64,000 nt of DNA from Bacteroidota bacterium. Lineage in GTDB: Bacteria; Bacteroidota; Bacteroidia; 2-12-FULL-35-15. The notes under the pieces were generated by a model, which ran no database searches, had not been told where the DNA came from, and saw nothing but the letters and a program-made list of their open reading frames with translations. Below, piece after piece: positions 51,618 through 60,990 of this stretch. Position 1 is the first letter of the stretch. Every line of letters starts with the position of its first letter. The stretch lies in the NCBI GenBank assembly GCA_005772895.1, contig SXIH01000058.1:1-64000 (forward strand). The letters are read 5' to 3'. Made by a program: the position numbers and the translations under genes.

Positions 51618-52313
51618 ATGCAATCGTTAAAAGAGCAATCGGAAACCTTACGTTACGAGCGTAAGTTCCTAATTACCGATTATTCTCATTTGGATGTGGA
51701 GCAAATCATAAAGTTTCATCCCGCCTGTTTTTCTGAAATATTTAAAGAACGAACAGTCAACAATATTTATTTTGATACACCCGGCTTGATGCATTATTTT
51801 GATAATATTGATGGTTCTCAAAATCGTTTAAAAGTTCGTATCCGTTGGTATGGTGAGTTATTTGGACAAATTCAAAAGCCTGTATTGGAGTATAAAATCA
51901 AAAAGGGTTTAATGGGTAAAAAAGAATCACACCTTCTCGATTCTTTTACACTCGATGAAAAATTTGATAAATCACAAATAGAAACAGCAGTACTCAATTC
52001 TTCTATTCCTATAGAAATCAAAAATGAATTATTGTCGTTAAAACCATATTTACTCAACAATTATAAACGTAAGTATTTTTTATCAGCTAATAAAAAGTTT
52101 AGAATAACAATCGATCATCATTTAACTTATTATGCAATTGGGTATAATGGAAATAATTTTATGAATAAATCAATTGATTACAATGCAGTTGTTCTTGAGT
52201 TAAAATATAATGCTTCGGACGAAGCTGAAGCAAAAGAGCTTGGAAGTCAACTTCCATTCAAAATGACAAAAAATTCAAAATATTTACAAGGGTTGGAGCG
52301 GGTATTTATATAA
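51618..52313 (+). CDS. VTC-domain (CYTH-like tunnel) polyphosphate polymerase family protein
   Basis: This 231-residue protein of the triphosphate tunnel fold has LRYERKFLITDY as its first strand and NNIYFDTPGLMHYFDN. RLKVRIRWYGE supplies basic tunnel residues, VLEYKIKKG the acidic Glu and Lys, and KMTKNSKYLQGLERV the final motif. In yeast Vtc4 this domain makes polyphosphate from ATP. In bacteria the role next to CotH and DUF4956 is not settled. It is 3 bases upstream of the CotH gene, and the context points to phosphate-based modification at the cell surface. Confidence 0.9.
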   Translation: MQSLKEQSETLRYERKFLITDYSHLDVEQIIKFHPACFSEIFKERTVNNIYFDTPGLMHYFDNIDGSQNRLKVRIRWYGELFGQIQKPVLEYKIKKGLMGKKESHLLDSFTLDEKFDKSQIETAVLNSSIPIEIKNELLSLKPYLLNNYKRKYFLSANKKFRITIDHHLTYYAIGYNGNNFMNKSIDYNAVVLELKYNASDEAEAKELGSQLPFKMTKNSKYLQGLERVFI

Positions 52314-52316
52314 GAA

Positions 52317-54050
52317 ATGAAAGCAATTAAAGAAACTAAGCGTAAAACACCTCTGTCAATAAAATTGATAGTTGTTTTAGTTTTTATTGTTGCTGTTGTA
52401 TCATTTGAATTAAGTTTAAAATATGCCGGTGAAAACAAAATTGAATATCCTGAATTGAAATTGGATGTCCGTTTGCATACTCCGGAATGTTTAATAAAAG
52501 GTGGTTTTTATGAGGATGCTGTTTCTGTTTCTTTAAATGTGTCATCATCTGAAAAAATATATTATACATTGGATGGTTCTGAGCCATCACTTAGTTCAGC
52601 GGTTTATTCAAAACCAATTGTTATTCAAAGCAAAACAAATTCTGCAAATGTATTTTCAGTTATACCTTCTTCTACACGTTGGAAACCACCAGTTGGAGAA
52701 GTGTTTAAAGGAACTACATTAAGAGCAATTTCAGTGGATGCTGATAATAATAAAAGCACAGAATTAATACGCACTTTTTTTGTGGATGAAAAGGGCAAAA
52801 AAAGATATAGTTTACCTGTTATTGCTATTACGGTGAATCAAGCGGATTTTTTTGGTTATGAGGATGGAATTTATGTGATGGGAAAACAATATGAAGACAA
52901 AGACTATTATTTAAAAAAAAATATCCGACTGGATGCACCTTGGTGGGAGTATCCATCAAATTATTTAATGCGTGGGAGTAATTCGGAAAGACCTATTCAT
53001 ATTGAATTTTATGACGAAAATGGAAACTTGGGCTTCGAGCAAAATGCTGGAGCGAGAATAAGTGGAAATGCAACAAGAGGATTTAGTCAGAAATCGTTGC
53101 GTGTTTGTTTTGATAAAAAATATGGGATTGAACAATTGAGCTACAAAATATTCCCGAATAATGAAGTGACATCTTTTAATTCGTTGATTTTACGAAATGC
53201 TGGTAATGATTGGACTAAAACCATGTTTCGCGATGCTTTTATGCAATCCTTAATGAGTAATTCAAATTTGGAGACGCAAGATTATCGCCCTGCAATTGTT
53301 TTTATAAATGGTGAATATTGGGGAGTTCACAATATTCGTGAGAGAGTGGATGAAAATTATCTTGCAAATAAGTATAAGATGAGCACAGATAGTATTGTTA
53401 TTCTTCAATTAACTGGTACTTTGTTCTACGGAAAAAAAAATGATCAGGATGCTTTTAGTTCCTTATTGGATTTTATTAAATCCAATGATCTATCGCAAGA
53501 CAAAAATTATGAATTTGTTGAGCAGCAAATTGACATTACAAATTTTATGGATTTTATTATTTCTAATGTATACTTCTGCAACAGCGATTGGCCGAATAAC
53601 AATGTCAAATTCTGGAGATGTAGGTCGGGTATATCAACTCATGATTCAGTAGGAGTTAGAGATGGCCGTTGGCGCTGGATACTTTATGATACTGATTGGG
53701 GTTTTGGCTATACTGGTAAAGAAGATTACCAAATGAATTTATTGGAAAAAGCGAAAAAAGTGAGCAGTATAGGTGTTATCTTTGGTGGATTATTGAAAAA
53801 TAAGGCATTTTCAGAAAAATTTATCAGTCGTTTTGATTTTCATATTACAAAAACATTTGATGAAACTACAGTTATTAGTAGGATTAATGAGTTTGAGCAT
53901 AAGTTAAAGCCAGAAATGCAAGAACATATTAATAGATGGCGAGTTATTGGCTCAAATTCAAATTGGGAAAGCAATGTGGAAGAGTTAAGAGATTTTGCCA
54001 AAAAACGACCAGCAATTCAAAAAGAACACCTTAAAAGTTTAAAAAATTAG
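52317..54050 (+). CDS. CotH kinase family protein with chitobiase-like beta domain
   Basis: This 577-residue protein has an N-terminal membrane anchor (about 14-34). A beta-sandwich of the chitobiase/hexosaminidase C-terminal type (about 60-145) shows KIYYTLDGSEPSLSSAVYSKPI. A CotH kinase domain (about 160-560) includes LPVIAITVNQADFFG and YWGVHNIRERVDENYLANKY. It also has NSDWPNNNVKFWR (D424, N429) and LYDTDWGFG (D458, D460). CotH proteins are atypical kinases that phosphorylate proteins such as spore coat CotB. The active-site Asp and Asn are kept here. It forms a unit with the DUF4956 and VTC genes just upstream. Confidence 0.88.
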   Translation: MKAIKETKRKTPLSIKLIVVLVFIVAVVSFELSLKYAGENKIEYPELKLDVRLHTPECLIKGGFYEDAVSVSLNVSSSEKIYYTLDGSEPSLSSAVYSKPIVIQSKTNSANVFSVIPSSTRWKPPVGEVFKGTTLRAISVDADNNKSTELIRTFFVDEKGKKRYSLPVIAITVNQADFFGYEDGIYVMGKQYEDKDYYLKKNIRLDAPWWEYPSNYLMRGSNSERPIHIEFYDENGNLGFEQNAGARISGNATRGFSQKSLRVCFDKKYGIEQLSYKIFPNNEVTSFNSLILRNAGNDWTKTMFRDAFMQSLMSNSNLETQDYRPAIVFINGEYWGVHNIRERVDENYLANKYKMSTDSIVILQLTGTLFYGKKNDQDAFSSLLDFIKSNDLSQDKNYEFVEQQIDITNFMDFIISNVYFCNSDWPNNNVKFWRCRSGISTHDSVGVRDGRWRWILYDTDWGFGYTGKEDYQMNLLEKAKKVSSIGVIFGGLLKNKAFSEKFISRFDFHITKTFDETTVISRINEFEHKLKPEMQEHINRWRVIGSNSNWESNVEELRDFAKKRPAIQKEHLKSLKN

Positions 54051-54053
54051 GAA

Positions 54054-55379
54054 GTGCTTCAATACTATAAAGAAAATATTCAGTTATATGCTATTTTAAT
54101 ATCATGGATATTAGTTGGGGCTGTTTATGCCCCAGCCACTTATGCTTTTATTCCTATTACAATGTATTTGATGTACAAAAAAGGTATGATTGAAGAGTTG
54201 TTAATCGGATATCTTTTTGTTTTAATCCTATCTGATAGTCTTGAAAGCTCATTTTATTTTGCTAAAGATGTAAAGAATATTTACATAAGTATTTTGGCCC
54301 TCTTTTTTTTCTTTGACTCCAATAACTTTCAACCTTTAAATAATCTTTATAAAATATTTATTCCATTTTTTATCTTTTCCATTTTTACGTTGACATTTAG
54401 TTTTAATGATGCGTTTATTTTTACAAGCATTCAAAAAACACTTTCTTATGCATTAACATTTATGGTTATCCCTAATTATGTTATTAAATTATATAGAGAA
54501 GAGGGAGAAGAGTTTTTTAGAAGATTAATTCTTTTTGCTTTTACCATACTTTTGTTAGGTTTTGTTTTGAAATTTATAGCACCAGAAATTGCACATATTG
54601 AAAATGGAAGATTTAGAGGATTTATGGGAAATCCAAATGGGTTGGGCTTATTTTCGTTTTTGCTTTTTGTGCTTTTCTATATTGTTAATGATTTAAATAA
54701 TAAGCTTTTTGTTTTATATGAAAAATTGCTTGTTTATTCTATTATTTTAATATCTATTTATTTGACAGATTCAAGAAATGCAGTTCTTACAATTTTAATT
54801 TTCTATTTATTTCAAAGATTTTTTAGCGTTTCGCCATTTCTTGGTTTTATTGTATTTATTGTAACTGTTTTTTTAGTAGAGATTGTAAGTAATAACCTGA
54901 CTACAATATTATTATCATTAGGGTTAGGTGAGTTCTTTAGAATTGATACATTAGGCGAAGGAAGCGGAAGGTATATTGCTTGGGATTTTGCTTGGAAGCA
55001 AATTCAAGAGAATTTCTTTATTGGAAAAGGATTTGGATATAATGAATTTTTTATGAGACAACACTATAAAATTTTAACAAGGCTTGGTCACGAAGGAGGA
55101 ATTCACAATTCGTTTTTAACCTTTTGGATGGATCAGGGATTAATTGGTTTGGTTATATTTTTGAGGTCATATATTTTGATGTTTATTAAAGCTGCACAAA
55201 AAACAAAATTTGCAATTCCTATTTTATTTGCAATTTCGTTTTCTGCTCTTTTTGAATCATGGCTAGTTGGTTCCTTGAGCGCTTATGCATTTATGGCTAT
55301 GGTAATTTATACTTTTATAACTTCTGAAGAAATTGTAAAAAAAGACGAAATTGAAACTCAAGCAATTGTTATTACTTAA
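54054..55379 (+). CDS. O-antigen ligase / polymerase family (Wzy_C) membrane protein
   Basis: This 441-residue protein with about 11 helices starts at a GTG four bases after the CotH stop codon. The Wzy_C-type core shows FRGFMGNPNGLGLFSFLLFV, DSRNAVLTILIFYL, SGRYIAWDFAWKQIQENFFIGKGFGYNEF and GIHNSFLTFWMDQGLIGLVIF. Such proteins either ligate O-antigen to lipid A core or polymerise repeat units. Because export in this locus looks ABC-dependent, ligation is as plausible as polymerisation. Its place between two CotH genes is unusual. Confidence 0.87.
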   Translation: MLQYYKENIQLYAILISWILVGAVYAPATYAFIPITMYLMYKKGMIEELLIGYLFVLILSDSLESSFYFAKDVKNIYISILALFFFFDSNNFQPLNNLYKIFIPFFIFSIFTLTFSFNDAFIFTSIQKTLSYALTFMVIPNYVIKLYREEGEEFFRRLILFAFTILLLGFVLKFIAPEIAHIENGRFRGFMGNPNGLGLFSFLLFVLFYIVNDLNNKLFVLYEKLLVYSIILISIYLTDSRNAVLTILIFYLFQRFFSVSPFLGFIVFIVTVFLVEIVSNNLTTILLSLGLGEFFRIDTLGEGSGRYIAWDFAWKQIQENFFIGKGFGYNEFFMRQHYKILTRLGHEGGIHNSFLTFWMDQGLIGLVIFLRSYILMFIKAAQKTKFAIPILFAISFSALFESWLVGSLSAYAFMAMVIYTFITSEEIVKKDEIETQAIVIT

Positions 55380-55384
55380 ATCAA

Positions 55385-57967
55385 ATGATAATAAGAGATT
55401 TAAATACTAATGCAGGTAATAATTTTTCTAAGAGAAAAAGATTTATAAAAAAATCTATTCTCTTGGTTCTTATAATAGGATTTAGTTTCTCAGCTTTTAT
55501 AGCTTCTAAGAAATTACAGTCGGTAGGATATGCTGGAATTTGGGATTTTGTTAAAACTGTTTCGTCAAATTATTTTTCTGGTAGAAAATCCAATCCCGAA
55601 ACTATTTCTATTGAAATAAAAGATAAAGAGTATAAAATACTAGAAAAGAACAGAAAAGCTGCCATAGAACGCGGTGTTATTATCAACGATTTAGATGGAG
55701 ATTATGTGCCAGCAACAATTACTTACAATGGAAATAAGATAAAAGTAAATCTTAGGTTAAAAGGGCACATGACCGATCATTTACAGGAAAACAAGTGGTC
55801 GTTTCGTGTAAAAATAAAAGATAAAGATTCTTTTATGGGAATGAAGCGCTTTTCAATTCAACATCCAGGAACCCGTGGATATATTTATGAATGGATATTT
55901 CATGAATTAATGAAAAGAGAAGATGTTGTTGCCTTAAGGTATAAGTTTATTAACGTTTCTGTAAATGGAAATGATTGGGGTATATATGCTGTTGAGGAAA
56001 ATTTTGAAAATGAGCTGATTGAAAATAACAATAGAAAACGTGGTCCGATTATTCGCTTTAATCCAGATTTGTATTGGGTGAATAGATATAACATGATGAT
56101 AGAAGAATCATCAGATGACGAATACGCATCTTATTATTCAGCTAACCCCGAAGCTTATCGTGAAAGCAAAGTCTTGAATGATAGTGTTCAAAAAGAGTAT
56201 TATAAAAAAGCAATTGGACTTGTTGAAGGACTGAGAAATAGAAAAATTAATATTTCACAAGCATTTGATGTCCCCCGATTAGCTAAATTTCATGCTATAA
56301 TAGATTTAGTTGGAGGTATTCATAGTATTGATTGGAGTGATATTAAGTATTATTATAATCCTATTACTGCTAAGCTAGAGCCTGTAGCGTATGAAAGTTT
56401 TACAAATCTTAGTTCTCGAAGTATTTCCGGACAATATAAATATGTTGATATAGATTCTGTTTCAAATTATCTTGATTGGCACGAAATGATTTTTAGTGAC
56501 AAAGTTTTTTTCTCTCAATATGTTAAAGAGTTGGAGCGCATTTCAAATCCGAAATATCTAGACAATTTTTTCAGTGATTCTAACACAGAACTCCAAACTA
56601 ATTTATCAATTATTCATAAAGAATATCCGTATAAAAAGTTTGATAAAAATTTGTATTATAAAAGACAAGCAATGATTTTAAAGGTTATTTCCCCACCTAA
56701 AGCTATACATGCTTATCTTAAAGCTGGGAAAGATAACAAGATTGATATTCAAGTAGCAGCTATTGACGCTTTGCCCGTGCAGATAAACTCAATTCTTGTC
56801 AATAATGTAAAATCTTCAATTTATGAGATAGTTTTACCGGCAAAACAAAAAAATGAATATGTAAACTATAGCGATATTCAATTTGTTATGCCAGCTGATT
56901 TTAAATGGAATGATAAATTGGTTGATTCTATAATAATAGAATATTCAATTCTGGGGTCTTTAAAAAAAATGGAGACTAAAGTGTTTTCGTTTCCACATAC
57001 TGATAATGAATTTATTTCAACTGAATTAGCTAACAACCAAAGTAATATTTCTGATTTCCCATTCTTAAGAGTAGACGAAAATGAAAAAATAATTCTAATT
57101 CTCCCAGGAAATCAGATTATGGATAAAGACTTGATAATTCCTGAAGGCTACCGTTTGGTTGGAAATTCATCTTCATCTATTGATATGACAAAAGGCGCTA
57201 AAATTATTTCATATTCTGCTCTTTCTATTTCTGGATCTGATGAAAAGCCTTTTATTTTTAAATCAAGTGACTCTACAGCAGGCGGAATTGTAATTATTCA
57301 ATCTGAAAAATCAGTATTGAAATATGTTAATTTTTTAAATATTCCAAAAGTGATAGATAATCAATGGGCAAGAAGCGGTGGTTTAACATTTTACGAATCA
57401 AGTGTAGACTTTGAAAATTGTTGTTTTTATAATTGTAAATCGGAAGACGCAGTTAATATTATCCGTTCGGATTTTTCTTTTATGAATTGTCTGTTCCAAA
57501 ACATGCAGGATGATGCATTAGATATTGACTTTTCTAAAGGAGAAATTAGTAAATGTGTTTTTGAAAATTGCAGTGAAAATGCAGTTGATATTAATATGGG
57601 AAAAGTTTCTTTTAAATCAATTTTCATCAAAAATTCGGGGAATAAAGGAATAAACATTAAAGGTGGAAGCCAAGTAAACGGGAATGATATTCGCATTAAA
57701 AATTCCAATATGGCTGTTTCTGCAGAAGATAATTCAGAAGTATTTATTCAAAAATTAGAAATGAATGACTGTAAAATTGGTTTAGTAGGTTACAATAATA
57801 AATCTGGTGCTGGTTATCCAACAATTAAAGTTAATGCTGCTACTTTTGTGAATGTTAAACAAAAATATTTGAAAGAAAAGAAAACTGTTTTAGTTATTGA
57901 TGGAATTAAAGAGGAGGAGGAAGTTAAAAATTTAGAAACCATTCTTAAAAGTGAGAAAAAGAAGTAA
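55385..57967 (+). CDS. CotH-like protein fused to a right-handed beta-helix
   Basis: This 860-residue protein has an N-terminal membrane anchor (about 23-42). A CotH-like domain (about 65-440) shows VNLRLKGHMTDHLQENKWSFRVKIK, RFSIQHPGTRGYIYEWIFHELM and NGNDWGIYAVEENFENELI. A linker precedes a right-handed parallel beta-helix (about 590-830) with N-C/CxF-type coils such as FENCCFYNCKSEDAVNII and KCVFENCSENAVDINMG. The CotH active-site region reads SIDWSDIKYYY (D316), but the usual Asn at +5 is Lys321. The later Asp is replaced by Glu337 in VAYES, so catalysis may differ or be lost. The last 17 bases overlap the next gene. Confidence 0.8.
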   Translation: MIIRDLNTNAGNNFSKRKRFIKKSILLVLIIGFSFSAFIASKKLQSVGYAGIWDFVKTVSSNYFSGRKSNPETISIEIKDKEYKILEKNRKAAIERGVIINDLDGDYVPATITYNGNKIKVNLRLKGHMTDHLQENKWSFRVKIKDKDSFMGMKRFSIQHPGTRGYIYEWIFHELMKREDVVALRYKFINVSVNGNDWGIYAVEENFENELIENNNRKRGPIIRFNPDLYWVNRYNMMIEESSDDEYASYYSANPEAYRESKVLNDSVQKEYYKKAIGLVEGLRNRKINISQAFDVPRLAKFHAIIDLVGGIHSIDWSDIKYYYNPITAKLEPVAYESFTNLSSRSISGQYKYVDIDSVSNYLDWHEMIFSDKVFFSQYVKELERISNPKYLDNFFSDSNTELQTNLSIIHKEYPYKKFDKNLYYKRQAMILKVISPPKAIHAYLKAGKDNKIDIQVAAIDALPVQINSILVNNVKSSIYEIVLPAKQKNEYVNYSDIQFVMPADFKWNDKLVDSIIIEYSILGSLKKMETKVFSFPHTDNEFISTELANNQSNISDFPFLRVDENEKIILILPGNQIMDKDLIIPEGYRLVGNSSSSIDMTKGAKIISYSALSISGSDEKPFIFKSSDSTAGGIVIIQSEKSVLKYVNFLNIPKVIDNQWARSGGLTFYESSVDFENCCFYNCKSEDAVNIIRSDFSFMNCLFQNMQDDALDIDFSKGEISKCVFENCSENAVDINMGKVSFKSIFIKNSGNKGINIKGGSQVNGNDIRIKNSNMAVSAEDNSEVFIQKLEMNDCKIGLVGYNNKSGAGYPTIKVNAATFVNVKQKYLKEKKTVLVIDGIKEEEEVKNLETILKSEKKK

Positions 57968-59015
57968 AATAAAAGTAATTATTACATTTTTTTGTTTTCT
58001 GATGGTAGTTCAATTGCTATCAGCACAAATAATATCTCCTTTTAATAAACTTTCAATAATTGATACAAATACTAGTTATACATTTCTTGTAAGCGGACAT
58101 TTTCATGGTGCTTCATATAATAAATCTACACTTCCTGCCGCAACACTATTAGCGGGGATAGACACAATTAATTCTTTTAGATCTAGCTTTTTCATTAGCC
58201 TTGGCGATTTATTTTTAGATGCTAGTGAAACATACATCAATAATTACCAAAAAAAATTATTTAACAAGCTCGACATGCCATTGTTCAATGCAGTAGGAAA
58301 TCATGATGTTTCAAATGATAATTTCTACGAAAAAAATTATGGTAAGACTTTTTATTCATTTACTTGTAATTCAGAATTTTTTATTGTTCTTAATACAGAG
58401 TTGAATGACGGAAGTATTAAAGATGAGCAATTAACTTTTTTAGAAACTGCATTAAAGGAAGCTAATTCTGCGAAAATAAAAAATATTTTCATTTTTTCTC
58501 ATCGACCAATATGGTCAGAAAACAATCCTGTTTACTCAGAACTTTTTGCCGGTAATACTCGAACTTCTTTTGGTGAAAATAATTATGAAGATGAAGTCAA
58601 GCCATTGCTTTTAGATATTTCTAAATCAAAATCAATTTATTGGATGTCGGGCTCGATGGCAGATGCCCCAGCATCCTTTTTTTATCATAAAGAATTGGAA
58701 AGTAATATTACTTATATGCAAACGGCCATTCGTGATTTGGCTCGTGATGCAGTACTAAAAGTAAATGTTTTAGATGGCAATGTCTCATTTAATGGAATTT
58801 CATTAACAGGGCAATCTCTTTCTTCAATTGAAACCTACAATTTAGATTTTTGGAACAAAAATAGTGTTGTAGACGAGCCTTTTAATTATCGACTTCTCCC
58901 ATATTTGACTAAAAAAATGTTATCAGGTTATGACTTTTGGATTGGTTTTGTTTCTTCTTTATTACTTCTTTTAATTTTAAGATTTATAGTCATTAAATGG
59001 AAAAGAAGAGGATAA
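57951..59015 (+). CDS. Metallophosphoesterase-like membrane protein, divergent active site
   Basis: This 354-residue protein begins at a GTG inside the preceding gene. A signal peptide or anchor (about 8-25) and a C-terminal helix (about 325-348) place the domain outside the cytoplasm. Calcineurin-like motifs are SLGDLFLD (D86), AVGNHD (N117, H118) and FSHRPIW. The first motif is SGHFHGA instead of D-x-H, and the last is SGSMAD instead of GHxH. Two metal-ligand motifs are therefore changed. It may be a divergent phosphoesterase or a non-catalytic relative, acting with the CotH proteins beside it. Confidence 0.78.
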   Translation: MRKRSKIKVIITFFCFLMVVQLLSAQIISPFNKLSIIDTNTSYTFLVSGHFHGASYNKSTLPAATLLAGIDTINSFRSSFFISLGDLFLDASETYINNYQKKLFNKLDMPLFNAVGNHDVSNDNFYEKNYGKTFYSFTCNSEFFIVLNTELNDGSIKDEQLTFLETALKEANSAKIKNIFIFSHRPIWSENNPVYSELFAGNTRTSFGENNYEDEVKPLLLDISKSKSIYWMSGSMADAPASFFYHKELESNITYMQTAIRDLARDAVLKVNVLDGNVSFNGISLTGQSLSSIETYNLDFWNKNSVVDEPFNYRLLPYLTKKMLSGYDFWIGFVSSLLLLLILRFIVIKWKRRG

Positions 59016-60046
59016 TATTTTTATATACTGAGATAGCTGAATACTTTTTAGCCTGCTGTAAAGCTCTGTTGAATGAAGATGTAGAGATTCATATAGTTCG
59101 TTTTCCAGTAAATAAAGAAGCTCCTTTCAAATTTGTTTTTTCTGAAGGCATTACTGTTTATGAGCGAAACAATTATAATGATAGTCAATTGTTAGAACTA
59201 GTAATAAAAATTAGGCCTTCTGAAATTATTTGCAGTGGATGGATTGATAAGGGCTATTTAAAAATATGCAAGCACTTTAAAGGTTTAATTCCAACAATAT
59301 TAACATTAGACAATCATTGGAGGGGTGATTTAAAGCAGCAGATAGCAAAAATTATTAGTCCTTTTTATTTGCATAAAAGATTTTCCAATTGTTGGGTTCC
59401 TGGTAGTTTGCAAAAGGAGTATGCAATTAAATTAGGATTTAAAGAAGTACAGATTTTATCCGGATTTTATAGTTGTGATTTTGAGTATTTTCATAAACAA
59501 TATCTTGAGAATAAAGATAAGAAAGTGAAATTATTTCCTAAACGTTTTATTTATGTTGGTAGGTATTATGAATTCAAAGGAATACGTAATTTATGGAAAG
59601 CATTTGATGAGTTGCAGAATGAATCACCTAATGAATGGGAATTATGGTGTTTAGGTACAGGAGAAATTGAACCAATTGTTCATCCTAAAATTAAACATTT
59701 TGGATTTGTTCAGCCAACAGAGCTAAGTAGCTATCTTGAAAATACCGGTGTGTTTGTTTTGCCAAGTTTTTTTGAGCCTTGGGGGGTTGTAGTTCATGAA
59801 TTTGCATCTGCTGGGTTTCCTATCATTTGCTCAGATAAAGTAGGCGCTAGAACAGCTTTTGTTGAAAATAATTATAATGGTTATATTTACAATTCAGATT
59901 CAGTTGCTGAACTAAAAGTAGCAATGAAGAAGATCGTTATGACTGATTCTTTTGGTCTGAATAGTATGGCAGAACGGAGCGTTGATAAGTCAAAAGGAAT
60001 TACTCCTGATATTTGGGCACAACAATTAATGAAGCTTATAAAATGA
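58997..60046 (+). CDS. GT4-like glycosyltransferase
   Basis: This 349-residue GT-B protein starts 19 bases inside the phosphoesterase gene and ends in an ATGA overlap with the SDR gene. The donor domain has FIYVGRYYEFKGIRNLWKAF and LPSFFEPWGVVVHEFASAGFPIICSDKVGART, where EPWGVVVHE gives the E-x7-E signature of retaining GT4 enzymes. The N-terminal half is short. It probably adds one of the sugars made by the neighbouring genes. Confidence 0.87.
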   Translation: MEKKRIIFLYTEIAEYFLACCKALLNEDVEIHIVRFPVNKEAPFKFVFSEGITVYERNNYNDSQLLELVIKIRPSEIICSGWIDKGYLKICKHFKGLIPTILTLDNHWRGDLKQQIAKIISPFYLHKRFSNCWVPGSLQKEYAIKLGFKEVQILSGFYSCDFEYFHKQYLENKDKKVKLFPKRFIYVGRYYEFKGIRNLWKAFDELQNESPNEWELWCLGTGEIEPIVHPKIKHFGFVQPTELSSYLENTGVFVLPSFFEPWGVVVHEFASAGFPIICSDKVGARTAFVENNYNGYIYNSDSVAELKVAMKKIVMTDSFGLNSMAERSVDKSKGITPDIWAQQLMKLIK

Positions 60047-60990
60047 GAAAAATATTAGTTACTGGTGGTGCTGGAAATGTTGGAAGTGCATTAGTTGAAA
60101 AGCTTCTGCAGTCTCCAGATAATATGGTCATCATCGTTGATAATCTTTCTACCGGATTTCTTTCAAAACTTCCAAGAGAAAAAAGCAATAGTTGGGATTT
60201 TATAAAAGCAGACGTAAATAATTTGAAAGCCATTTCAACTATTATGTCATCTTATAATTTTGATTATGTTTTCCATTTTGCAGCAGTAGTTGGTGTTTTA
60301 AGAACTCAGGAAAACCCTTTGAGTGTGCTGGATGATATAAAGGGTATTAGAAATGTGTTGGATTGTTCCAGAAATACTTCTGTAAAACGTGTGTTCTTTT
60401 CTTCTTCTTCGGAAGTTTATGGTGAGCCCGTTTCTTTGCCGCAGCATGAACATAACACACCATTAAACTCCCGATTACCCTACGCGGTAGTTAAAAACGT
60501 TGGTGAATCCTATTGCAGAAGTTATTATCAGGAACATAAATTGAATTATACAATTTTCCGGTTTTTTAATACATATGGTCCAAATCAAAGTACAGATTTT
60601 GTTGTTGCTCGTTTTTTGGCTGCAGCATTAAAAAATCAGGATATTACAATTTATGGTGATGGTAGTCAAACCCGTACCTTTACTTATGTGGACGATACCA
60701 TTGATACCTGTTTAAAATGTTTGTACAATGATCTGCATGTGAATGATGTAATTAACATTGGAAACGATAAGCTCTGTAAAGTAATGGATTTAGCATCGCT
60801 GATTATTAATATGACAGATTCAAAGTCAAAAATAATTCACTTACCTCCTTTAGCAGAAGGTGATATGACTAGAAGGCAACCCGATAATTCTAAAATGCTG
60901 AAGGTGCTTAATCGTCCATTGATAACATTGGATGATGGTTTGAAGCACATGATTCAATCAAAATATTTTTTATCCTCAATTGGTTTGTAA
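60043..60990 (+). CDS. NAD-dependent epimerase/dehydratase (extended SDR)
   Basis: This 315-residue enzyme starts at the ATG 60043, directly giving MRKILVTGGAGNVGS. An upstream TTG would add ten residues of no SDR character. Motifs are the NAD site GGAGNVGS (8-15), SSSSEVYGEP, Y-x3-K in LPYAVVKN, and FRFFNTYGPNQSTDFV. It belongs to the GalE / dTDP-glucose dehydratase / UDP-glucuronate decarboxylase-like group, and the exact reaction cannot be read. It directly precedes a WecE-type aminotransferase, so it may supply its keto-sugar or modify the same nucleotide sugar. Confidence 0.87.
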   Translation: MRKILVTGGAGNVGSALVEKLLQSPDNMVIIVDNLSTGFLSKLPREKSNSWDFIKADVNNLKAISTIMSSYNFDYVFHFAAVVGVLRTQENPLSVLDDIKGIRNVLDCSRNTSVKRVFFSSSSEVYGEPVSLPQHEHNTPLNSRLPYAVVKNVGESYCRSYYQEHKLNYTIFRFFNTYGPNQSTDFVVARFLAAALKNQDITIYGDGSQTRTFTYVDDTIDTCLKCLYNDLHVNDVINIGNDKLCKVMDLASLIINMTDSKSKIIHLPPLAEGDMTRRQPDNSKMLKVLNRPLITLDDGLKHMIQSKYFLSSIGL

